Source of the DNA: Prevotella sp. UBA2742
Lineage (GTDB): Bacteria > Bacteroidota > Bacteroidia > Bacteroidales > Bacteroidaceae
Direction of reading: 5' to 3'
Length of the DNA: 64,000 nucleotides
Assembly (NCBI GenBank): GCA_002353485.1
Contig: DEJS01000007.1
Coordinates: 37,934-101,933, forward strand
In this document: positions 41,276 to 48,770 of the stretch, in pieces
How positions within the stretch are numbered: position 1 is the first letter of the stretch
How the letters are laid out: the number at the start of each line of letters is the position of its first letter
Notes under the pieces: generated by a model
The model's database searches: none
Seen by the model: only the letters and a program-made list of their open reading frames with translations
What the model was told of the DNA's origin: nothing
Program-made: the position numbers and the translations under genes

Positions 41276-43270
41276 TTAACGTCCAATCGTCAGCACCACG
41301 TTGATGTCGTCAGTTCTGCTATTGTTCAACAGATCATTCATCTGGTTGGTATCTGAGAGCATGCTCTTTAGTCCGGGAGCAATCTGTGTGTCGAACACGG
41401 TTCCGGCGAGCGACTCGAGGAATTGGGTTGTAATATCATGCTGGCCGACAGCCTGTGACCGGTCGTGCAGCAGCTGCTGCAATTCGCTTCTCAGCTTTTC
41501 TACCAGTGTTGCCGCCTCCGGGTGTTGCCACTCGTTGCCTTCGTTGTGAATCATAAACACCTTGCACAGGTCGTCGCCGAGGTATTCGCTGATGAGCTTC
41601 GTCAGCTCATGTGCATTGGGGGGAAGGAAGTCTTTTTTGCAACCTAACAGGGCCAGATAGCCCTTCTGCTGGTACGACTTAATGTCGTCCCAGGTGTAAT
41701 CGATGTGCCACTCCAGTCCGCCGCTGATGTTGTCGTAGAGACGCTGGTAGCATGTGCCCTGCACGTCGGCCAGCTGGGGTATCGACTTGACATATTCGGT
41801 GGCTATCTCCCAACGGGTATAGTCGCCCGAGACCCTGATGGTGCGCCAGGGGTTGGGGTAGGAGATGGTGGACCCCGTTGCCACGTCGACGATACTGTCG
41901 CGCTTCACTTTCAGGGCATCCCAGTATTTGTAGGCAGCAATGTCCTGCAGGTGGGTATGTCCGGTGAAGGCCAGGTGGATGCCGTGCCTCATCATCTTTT
42001 CACTGATGTTCTGATAGTCCTCAATGATGTATTCGCTCTGTATGGAGCCCTGGGCATCGTGGTGCTGCACGATGTTGTGGTGCTCCACCAGCACTACCTG
42101 CTTGCCTTGTGCGCGTGCCTTGTCGGCCTCTGCCAGCGCCCAGGTCAGCGTAGCCTGGCGTATGCGGCCGGCGGTCTGGTTATAGTCTTTGTCGGCACCC
42201 TTGTCCTTGAACAGGTTCTCCTCATACAGATTGGTGTCGAGGCACAGTAGCACCAGTCCCTCCAGCGGCTCGCAGACGAACGACAGCGAGGCGGGGTCGG
42301 TAGCGTAGGCCTGGTTATAGCCGAAGTCGGCATAAATCTGCTTGAACATCTCTGGCGAGGTGCGCTCTGCCGAGCGTTTCTCGTCGCCGTTGAAGTAATA
42401 GCCCTCCGGATTGTCGATGTCGTGATTGCCTGGCACCAGAATCACCGGTATTCCTGCTGTGCGCAGGCGGGTGAGAATGCTCGCCACTAACTGGTGGCTC
42501 ACCAGCTCGCCGTCTTTGGTCAGGTCGCCAGGTATGATGACGAGGTCAGGCTTGCGCTTGATGGCTTCGTCGACAAGTGTTTCCAGCACATCGGCACTGT
42601 ATTCCAGCAGCTTGGGGTCAAAATTCAGATAGCTGCTGTAAGCCGACCCCTCACGTTCGAGCAGCTTCGGTGACATGACGTGGATGTCGCTGATCACGAA
42701 GATGGTCTTGTAGCCCGTATCTGCGTTTCCACCATCGGGCAGCCACGCTTCCAGCTGCTTCTTCTGCGCTTCTGTAGCTGGCAGCAGGCTGATGTTGCCG
42801 TTGCTGAAGACGAGCCTGCCGTTCAGGTACTTCACCTCGCGCACAAGATCTTTCGTGGCATCAGTGCCCAGCAGGTCCTTGCGCGTAATGAGTATGGTGC
42901 CTGCCAGGTTCGTATAGGCGAAGTCGCCCCCCACCAGCTTGGGCATGTTCTCTTTCATTTTGTTGCTGGCGTCGACATAGAAGAAATACTCCTTGCCTTC
43001 GCCGTCGTCGTCGAAGTCGAAGGCGACGATTTGCCTCAACTGCTCCTTAGCCCCCTCCAAACCTCCCCCCGTAGGGGAGGCTTTTGACGCTCCCCTCTCT
43101 ACGGGAGAGGGGCCGTGGGAGAGGCTCTCCGCATACCACAACTTGTAGAGTTCAGCGCCAATGGGTGTGGCCTGCGCTTCGTCCTTGCTGTCGCTGCACG
43201 AGGAGAGTGCAGTGGTGAGACCGCATAGTGTCAGAATGGCGGCCAGCATCCATAGATTCAACTTTCTCAT
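41276..43270 (-). CDS. Calcineurin-type metallophosphoesterase lipoprotein with in-frame REP-like insert
   Basis: 664 residues. Lipoprotein signal MRKLNLWMLAAILTLCGLT, lipobox LSSC. The phosphoesterase core (about 185-455) has all metal motifs: FVISDIHVMSP, VIIPGDLTKDGE, VPGNHDID, HHNIV and FTGHTHLQD. The C-terminal about 200 residues are helical and unassigned. Residues about 47-73 (SLSHGPSPVERGASKASPTG and G-G-L-E-G-A) are encoded by a REP-like palindromic element inserted in frame between LYKLWYAE and EQLRQIVAFDF. Last gene of the surface-lipoprotein operon; 166 nt separate it from the MACPF gene. Confidence 0.85.
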   Translation of the reverse strand: MRKLNLWMLAAILTLCGLTTALSSCSDSKDEAQATPIGAELYKLWYAESLSHGPSPVERGASKASPTGGGLEGAKEQLRQIVAFDFDDDGEGKEYFFYVDASNKMKENMPKLVGGDFAYTNLAGTILITRKDLLGTDATKDLVREVKYLNGRLVFSNGNISLLPATEAQKKQLEAWLPDGGNADTGYKTIFVISDIHVMSPKLLEREGSAYSSYLNFDPKLLEYSADVLETLVDEAIKRKPDLVIIPGDLTKDGELVSHQLVASILTRLRTAGIPVILVPGNHDIDNPEGYYFNGDEKRSAERTSPEMFKQIYADFGYNQAYATDPASLSFVCEPLEGLVLLCLDTNLYEENLFKDKGADKDYNQTAGRIRQATLTWALAEADKARAQGKQVVLVEHHNIVQHHDAQGSIQSEYIIEDYQNISEKMMRHGIHLAFTGHTHLQDIAAYKYWDALKVKRDSIVDVATGSTISYPNPWRTIRVSGDYTRWEIATEYVKSIPQLADVQGTCYQRLYDNISGGLEWHIDYTWDDIKSYQQKGYLALLGCKKDFLPPNAHELTKLISEYLGDDLCKVFMIHNEGNEWQHPEAATLVEKLRSELQQLLHDRSQAVGQHDITTQFLESLAGTVFDTQIAPGLKSMLSDTNQMNDLLNNSRTDDINVVLTIGR
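43051..43130. repeat. REP-like structured element, copy 1 (inside phosphoesterase gene)
   Basis: About 80 nt. Inner hairpin 1 is CCTCCCC-CCGTA-GGGGAGG; inner hairpin 2 is CCCCTCTC-TACGG-GAGAGGGG; flanks (CCCCCTCC and GGGAGAGG) can pair as an outer stem, giving a three-way junction. Nearly identical to the copy at 43355-43435, minus one T. Confidence 0.88.
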
Positions 43271-43304
43271 TGTTCCCTGTTTTTGCTTTGGTTGTTTCTT
43301 TCGT

Positions 43305-43332
43305 TGGTGACTGGCGGGGGAGTCGAACCCCC
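43305..43332 (-). other. tRNA-3'-half-like hairpin (T-arm plus acceptor end with CCA)
   Basis: Read on the minus strand: GGGGG, loop TTCGACT, CCCCC, then GCCAGTC, A, CCA. These are the exact lengths of a tRNA T-arm (5-7-5), 3' acceptor strand (7), discriminator base and CCA. Upstream on that strand there is no anticodon or D-arm and no GACTGGC partner, so it is not a tRNA gene. The same bases form a 10-bp perfect hairpin (43311-43337), so a plain structural hairpin is the alternative. Confidence 0.4.
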
Positions 43333-43354
43333 GCCAGCCTGTGGTTTGTCCGAA

Positions 43355-43435
43355 GCCCCTCCAAGCCTCCCCCCGTAGGGGAGGCTTTTTGACGCTCCCC
43401 TCTCTACGGGAGAGGGGCCGGGGGAGAGGCTTTCC
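43355..43435. repeat. REP-like structured element, copy 2 (intergenic)
   Basis: About 81 nt, same two hairpins and outer stem as copy 1, with five instead of four T after GGGGAGGC. It ends at the stop of the MACPF gene (43437), where it could also act as an mRNA 3' end stabiliser. Confidence 0.88.
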
Positions 43436-43436
43436 G

Positions 43437-46208
43437 TCAGAACTTGAATGCCTTCTGGCAGATGATGATGGGATAGCAGACGAAGCAACTGGGGTAGGTG
43501 ACCGACTTGATGTATTCTATGGGATTGCCCCGATTGGCGTAGTTGTTCCACTCGCCCTTGTCGCGCAGGTTCTCGGGGTAGTAGCCTTGGTATTTCATTT
43601 GAGTGCAGTCAATTAACACGGGTGCCTGGTCGTTGTAGTGAATCATGGCTGCATTACCCGTTTTTGTCTCTATGGACAGGGCATCGCAGGTGCCTCCCGT
43701 CTTCAGGTCGCCTATCTTCGTGTACACGGTGGTTTTACCGTCCAGTTTCTCCTTGTCTTCGTCGTTGAGGGCGCCTAAATAGAGTAGCCTATTATTCACG
43801 TGAGCCACTCTTTCGGGTGTAGTGCTATGCCAGGAGTCGTAGCCCACGACGATGAATCCCGTCTCCATGGTGTTGAAGCCATAGACACCGTCTTTGAGGA
43901 ACGAAGCCCCGATGGTGCCGTCGGGCTTGTTGCCGGTGATGTTGGTGAGGTTCTCGAGCATCTTCTTATACTGCGAGGCGTAGGGCACCGTCCATCCGTT
44001 GGGTGCGAAGCCGCCCCAGGCGTAGAGGTTGTAGGTGTAGTTGTTCACAAGATACCAGTCGATGTCACCATCATCATTTCTCCAGTAAGGTGAGAATGCG
44101 TTGATGTCTCCCCCATCTTTCCACAGATTGTCCGACATCTGGGGTGCTCCGTTCTGATAGGTTCGGCCGTTGAAGAAATTGCGGGTGTAGATGTAGTTAT
44201 TGATTTTGACGAGTGGGTAGACGATGGACTTTCCGTTGTCGGAGTGCTGCAAGGTGTATTCCTTCGACGTAGTCTTCAGGTACTTGTTCTCTTTGATGTT
44301 CTCGTCGGGGAATACGGTGAGGTGGTTGCCGCGCAGATATACCTGCTTGTAACCTCCCACCTCGGTGTCGGAGATGGGCGTGATAATGGGCGTCGAGGGG
44401 TCGTCGTACTGTCCCCAGCTGACGTAGTGGGGATAGGAAGCGGGACCGCCGAGATAGATGCCGAGGTTGTAGCGGGGCACGCCGTTGACCATGGGGTAGA
44501 TGACGTTGACGCGCTTCGAGGGGTTAAGGGCAGGAATGAACTCAGAGCAGACGCGGGCCACGTGGTTGCCGTCCTGGAGGTAGATGTCGCGGATGAGCGA
44601 CTGGCTGGTGCTGGCGTCCTCCATCGTCTCAAGCACATCCTCACCGATGATGGTGGGCGGGGTGCTGATGTAGGTCTGGGGCGTGCCTGTGAGGATGGTA
44701 GGATCGTTCATCAGTGTGTTCTTATACCATTCCTCGAAGGCTTGACGGCGCTCGGGGTCCGTCTCCTCGCTGACGAGTTCATACAGGGGGACCAGTTGTC
44801 CCTTCTTGTTGAAGTCGATGAGTGCCAGATGGTCGAGCCACTCCTGCATCTCGCTCGCGCTGTTGCCGTTGAGCATCAGGCTCTCCTTCCAATCTTTGGC
44901 GGCATCTTCATAGTCTCCGCTGTAGTCGGGGATGGACACCTCCATGTTGTCGTCGTAGCTGTAAGACGCTGTGCTGACGAGTCCCTGACGCGACTTCGAC
45001 ATCAAGTCGAGCACATCCTGCATGCCTTTCTTGGTGCCGTCGGCCTGTCCGCCGCCGCGCACGCTGGCCTTATAGTAGAAGGCGGTGTGGTTGGAGGCCT
45101 GTGCCTTCGACATCTGTGCCTTGACCTTGGCGTCGAGGTCGCTCAGGAAGGTGCCGCCGTAGGTCACCTCCAGCGAGGCCTTGGCATCGAAGGCGGTGGT
45201 CATGTTGGTGGTGTTGCAGGTGACTTGCGTGTGGAGGCGTCCGCCCAGCACGCCACCCACGACGGCGTGCGTTCCATAGTCGCGCACCAAGCGTAAAAAG
45301 CCGGCTGGCGTCGAGGGATAGCGTACGATTTTTTTGCCTCGCCTTTCATTATAAACCGGGTCACCGTAGATGTCGTGCATGGCGCCATCGGTCATATACT
45401 CTGATATTATGGAATCCAAAGGTACGTTGAGGCTGGCGTTGCAGGTTTCGACGTTGATGTCCATCCAGGCAAACTCGTTGCTCTCGTTCTGCTTGTGGGC
45501 GATGTCGAACGAGGCATCGACGGCGGCGCTGGCACCCCAGGCCTGAGCCTCGAGATGCAGCGAGGCGTTGAGCTTGCGACCCAGCTCCTCGGCGCTGGCA
45601 CCGCTCTCCTCCACCTGGCTGATGTTGACAGTGGAGTAGTCGAAGGTGATGGCTTTTTCGGTGAACATACGGTCCACCTCGAAAATGGGCAGTGTGGCGG
45701 TGCGCACGTCGCAGTAGCCGGCAAAGGCATTGTAGCCGTAGCCTATGCCACGGGCCTTGGCGCCGGCCTCCTGATAGGCGTCGTATTCCTCGTTGTTGCC
45801 GCCGTCGTTAATGACATGCTTCTGGGTGATGGGCAGGGAGATGTTTTTCGACTCGTCCTTGGGGAAGGTAATCTTCAACGTGGCTGTGCGGTCTGTCCCT
45901 GAGGTGTTGTCGAGGGAGACGATGTGGAGTGTCGTCGGGCCCATGCCGCTCTTGGGATAGACGTAGGCGGGCTGGTTGGACTCCTCGACGTCCCACTCGA
46001 CGGTGGCTGTCCATTCGGCATCCTTGTCGGTGACGAGGTTGAAGTCGGTGGTGCAGCTGTAGGCCTCCAACTGTGAGAGGGCGGACACGTTGCCGTCGAT
46101 TCTCGCTTCATTGATGCTGTAGCTGTCTTTATCGGAGCAGGCTGCCAGCGTAGCGCTCAGTGCCAGGGTGGCAAAAAGCGCGGGTAAATGCTTGAATGCT
46201 TTTCTCAT
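43437..46208 (-). CDS. MACPF-domain lipoprotein (BSAP-like candidate antimicrobial pore former)
   Basis: 923 residues. Lipoprotein signal ending in LAAC (Cys near 24). Residues about 45-130 look like a BACON-type Ig-like domain (TDKDAEWTATVEWDV, TATLKITFPKDESKNISLPI). The MACPF signature is at about 308-323: DYGTHAVVGGVLGGRL, fitting Y-G-T-H then G-G; flanked by helical stretches rich in small residues as in perforin-like TMH regions. The C-terminal about 715-870 resembles a FISUMP domain (YNLYAWGGFAPNGWTVP). Bacteroidales secreted antimicrobial proteins (BSAPs) are MACPF lipoproteins that kill related strains; whether this one does so is inference. Member of the minus-strand operon, 67 nt after the paralogous lipoprotein gene. 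Confidence 0.85.
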   Translation of the reverse strand: MRKAFKHLPALFATLALSATLAACSDKDSYSINEARIDGNVSALSQLEAYSCTTDFNLVTDKDAEWTATVEWDVEESNQPAYVYPKSGMGPTTLHIVSLDNTSGTDRTATLKITFPKDESKNISLPITQKHVINDGGNNEEYDAYQEAGAKARGIGYGYNAFAGYCDVRTATLPIFEVDRMFTEKAITFDYSTVNISQVEESGASAEELGRKLNASLHLEAQAWGASAAVDASFDIAHKQNESNEFAWMDINVETCNASLNVPLDSIISEYMTDGAMHDIYGDPVYNERRGKKIVRYPSTPAGFLRLVRDYGTHAVVGGVLGGRLHTQVTCNTTNMTTAFDAKASLEVTYGGTFLSDLDAKVKAQMSKAQASNHTAFYYKASVRGGGQADGTKKGMQDVLDLMSKSRQGLVSTASYSYDDNMEVSIPDYSGDYEDAAKDWKESLMLNGNSASEMQEWLDHLALIDFNKKGQLVPLYELVSEETDPERRQAFEEWYKNTLMNDPTILTGTPQTYISTPPTIIGEDVLETMEDASTSQSLIRDIYLQDGNHVARVCSEFIPALNPSKRVNVIYPMVNGVPRYNLGIYLGGPASYPHYVSWGQYDDPSTPIITPISDTEVGGYKQVYLRGNHLTVFPDENIKENKYLKTTSKEYTLQHSDNGKSIVYPLVKINNYIYTRNFFNGRTYQNGAPQMSDNLWKDGGDINAFSPYWRNDDGDIDWYLVNNYTYNLYAWGGFAPNGWTVPYASQYKKMLENLTNITGNKPDGTIGASFLKDGVYGFNTMETGFIVVGYDSWHSTTPERVAHVNNRLLYLGALNDEDKEKLDGKTTVYTKIGDLKTGGTCDALSIETKTGNAAMIHYNDQAPVLIDCTQMKYQGYYPENLRDKGEWNNYANRGNPIEYIKSVTYPSCFVCYPIIICQKAFKF

Positions 46209-46238
46209 TTTGATTTAATATTAGTGTATTATATAATG

Positions 46239-46273
46239 CTCAATGTTCAATGTTCATTGTTCAATGTTCAATC
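46239..46273 (+). repeat. Five tandem 7-bp repeats (TTCAATG)
   Basis: CTCAATG, TTCAATG, TTCATTG, TTCAATG, TTCAATC in direct succession, between the stop of the 820-residue lipoprotein gene (46276) and the MACPF start (46208). Confidence 0.88.
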
Positions 46274-46275
46274 CT

Positions 46276-48738
46276 CTACCACGCCATGCGCCAGGTGGGG
46301 AAGTCTATCGTCTTGCCGTTGAGGAACCAGAAGCCGGAACTGGCACCATTGGTGTAGCAGAAGCCGTTCCAGATGGAGCCCCATATACCTTCTCTGAACC
46401 CGTCTATGTCTTCCTCTGCCCTTTCTCCCCAGTCGTGCTCGGCAATCCTGGTCAGGTGCAGGCCGTCCATGGTGGTGTCAGACCATCCTTCATCGCCACG
46501 GTCGTAGACGCGGGTCATGCGGAACATCAGCACCGGCGCGTTCCACATGTCGGCGGGGAAGCTGCGGCTCTCCCATGCGGTGCGGTCGTAGAAGTAGTTA
46601 CGCACGTCGGTGGCACGGGGGTCGGTGGTGCTGCGTGGCTGGCGTGGGCTTGTGTCGGCATTGTTCTTTAGGTTGTCAAGGTTAGAGACGCCCTGGCGGG
46701 CGTAGGAGTCCTCGGCATAACGGTCTACCATGTCCTGGTCGGCGAGGTCGTCCAGATAGATGGGAGAGTTTTTGTTGTATGCATTGTCGGAGTAGAACGT
46801 CGTCTCATTATCGGGCTTGGTGGGGTACAAGTCCGACAGGAACCAGTTGAAGTTTTGATCATTCCGCTGGTTGAACCTCACCCAGCGCAGCAGTCGCTGC
46901 CTGCCCGTACTGTCGTTGTAGGCGATGCTGGCGCACACGGATCCCTGTCGCGGGTCACCGTTTTGAGCCGTCACCAGCTGGAAGTAGTCGCGTATCTCCA
47001 CGTCACAGTTCTCCAGCAGGTTCCACCAACTGCTGCCCCACCATTGCATTTTATTTCTGTCTTCCAATTCTTCCTTCGTGTTATCGCTAACATAGGCAAG
47101 ATTGTAGAAGTACTGCTCAAGCCAGAGGGCACCGCGTATGGCCTGGTTGCGTGTGGGCAGGTTGGTGGCTCTCTTGTGGTCGCTGCTATAGGTGATGCCC
47201 TCAAAACTGACGAGTTCGGCGAAGGGCGACTTCTCGGCTATAATGTTTCTATCTGGGATGTCAGGATTGCCGGCCTGGTAGACCACCACCCACTTGTGGC
47301 CATACTGGTCTCGCAGGATGTCGCCGTGGCTATAGTGGGGGATGCCTGAGAAGTCGCTGAGGTTCATGCCCTTGCTCTCGCGCGGCGGGGTGTTCCTCAG
47401 ATTCTCCATGTCGAGTTTATCTACATCGCGGTTATACACAAATACGTCTTCGCAGTTGGGCAGCCGCCTGTACTTGTCGAAGGTGGCTGGTGTCTCCCTG
47501 CTGCCCTTGGCCAGTGTGGCACCAGTGGCATAGCGGCACACCCACATCTTGAACGTGCCTTGGTCGGCCGTCACGGAGGTGATGTAGTGGTTCTTGGTCA
47601 TGGCGTAAATGTCAAACGCCTCGGTGTCGTGCGTGGTGGTCTGCTTGTAGTAGGTCTCCGTCTTGAGGTTCGTGCCGGAATATTTGGCCACGTTCAGCGA
47701 GATGTTGTTGCCGCTCATGGTGGCGGAGTTGTACACGAGGTGCAGGCCGTCCTCCTCCAGTTCCGCTGCCATCTGCTGCTTCGAGAGTCCGAATATCTCC
47801 TTGAACACGCTGTTGGGCATCGTCTGATACACGTCTTTAAAGAAGACGTCGTTATTGTACTTGAAAATCTTCGTATAGTCGAAATCCTTGAAGTACTTCA
47901 GCCTCTTGTAGCCGTTGTTGGTGGAGAGGTTCGTGGCCCAGGTCTCGGAGTGCGTCATGGCATACAGCAGCTCGGCCAGGTTCTGCATGTGCTCGGTCTT
48001 GGTGCCCAGGCTCTTAGGCATGACGTGGGTGAGGCGTACGCGGTTCACCGTCTTGTTGACGGTCTTCACGTAGGGCGAGGGCAGCTTGCTGAGCGTGATC
48101 CAGTGGCTGTCGCCCTTGTTGGCGGGACCGAAGGCAGGTCGTACGCAGATCCAGTAGTCCCACAGTCCGTCGACGTTCAGCTTCCTCACCACGTCGCCGA
48201 AGCGGTAGTAGGCCGTGCCGTTGAACGAGCCGTTGGCACCGTCGCCCATCTGCTCGGCGTTCTTGTAGACAATCTGCTTCAGACCGGGCATCTGCTTGAT
48301 GTCCACATCGACGGTGGCCAGCGACGTGCCGCCGGTTTGGCGGTAGGTGAGCGTGCCCACGAGGTCGTTCTGGTAGGTGTATGTCGCGGTGGAGGCCGTG
48401 ACAGCGGCTCCCGTCAGCTGTGCGAAGCACTCGGCAGCGGTTTCGATATCGGCGGTGGAGACGATGCGCACGGCATTGTTGGCATCGTCGGGCAGGCCGA
48501 TGGCGGGTTCGTAGGTGGCGTTCCGCCAGTCGTCAGGCATCACGTCATCGGTGAGCTGGCCCACCACCTGCCAGAATGTGGCGGCATCGGCCATGTCCTG
48601 GTCGGTCTGCTGCTCTGCCTGTTGCTCCTTCTCCTCGTCGGAGAGTTCCTTGTCTTTGTCGCTGCATGAGGCGGCGACGATGCTGAGGCCGCACGTCATG
48701 GCGGCCATCAGCACAAAGTCAAATATTCTTTTTCTCAT
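46276..48738 (-). CDS. Large lipoprotein, paralogue A (conserved N-terminus, variable C-terminus)
   Basis: 820 residues from the ATG at 48738, chosen because the paralogue starts with the same MRKRIFDF. Signal MRKRIFDFVLMAAMTCGLS with lipobox AASC, then an acidic Gln/Glu linker (SDEEKEQQAEQQTDQ). Residues 1-436 are nearly identical to paralogue B (48771..51128), up to RRLPNCEDVFVYNRDV; the C-terminal 385 residues are unrelated to B and contain Trp/Tyr-rich stretches (MQWWGSSWWNLLENCDVEIR, GFREGIWGSIWNGFCY). I recognise no family in either half. Between paralogue B and the MACPF gene in the operon. Probably exposed on the outer membrane. Confidence 0.75.
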   Translation of the reverse strand: MRKRIFDFVLMAAMTCGLSIVAASCSDKDKELSDEEKEQQAEQQTDQDMADAATFWQVVGQLTDDVMPDDWRNATYEPAIGLPDDANNAVRIVSTADIETAAECFAQLTGAAVTASTATYTYQNDLVGTLTYRQTGGTSLATVDVDIKQMPGLKQIVYKNAEQMGDGANGSFNGTAYYRFGDVVRKLNVDGLWDYWICVRPAFGPANKGDSHWITLSKLPSPYVKTVNKTVNRVRLTHVMPKSLGTKTEHMQNLAELLYAMTHSETWATNLSTNNGYKRLKYFKDFDYTKIFKYNNDVFFKDVYQTMPNSVFKEIFGLSKQQMAAELEEDGLHLVYNSATMSGNNISLNVAKYSGTNLKTETYYKQTTTHDTEAFDIYAMTKNHYITSVTADQGTFKMWVCRYATGATLAKGSRETPATFDKYRRLPNCEDVFVYNRDVDKLDMENLRNTPPRESKGMNLSDFSGIPHYSHGDILRDQYGHKWVVVYQAGNPDIPDRNIIAEKSPFAELVSFEGITYSSDHKRATNLPTRNQAIRGALWLEQYFYNLAYVSDNTKEELEDRNKMQWWGSSWWNLLENCDVEIRDYFQLVTAQNGDPRQGSVCASIAYNDSTGRQRLLRWVRFNQRNDQNFNWFLSDLYPTKPDNETTFYSDNAYNKNSPIYLDDLADQDMVDRYAEDSYARQGVSNLDNLKNNADTSPRQPRSTTDPRATDVRNYFYDRTAWESRSFPADMWNAPVLMFRMTRVYDRGDEGWSDTTMDGLHLTRIAEHDWGERAEEDIDGFREGIWGSIWNGFCYTNGASSGFWFLNGKTIDFPTWRMAW

Positions 48739-48742
48739 GTTC

Positions 48743-48763
48743 TCAATTATCAATTGTCAATTC
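48743..48763 (+). repeat. Three tandem 7-bp repeats (TCAATTN)
   Basis: TCAATTA, TCAATTG, TCAATTC in the 32-nt gap between the two paralogous lipoprotein genes, just before the start of paralogue A. Confidence 0.75.
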
Positions 48764-48770
48764 TATACTT

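Noticed and set aside
43267..43551. Minus-strand frame of 94 codons spanning copy 2 of the REP-like element
   Set aside because: It overlaps the MACPF gene out of frame and consists mostly of REP-element and hairpin sequence; no protein-like features.
44244..45296. Long plus-strand frame opposite the MACPF gene (and similar ones opposite the two lipoproteins at 47560 and 50130)
   Set aside because: The frames mirror GC-rich third-position codons of the minus-strand lipoprotein genes; Val/Gly/His-rich composition without domains.
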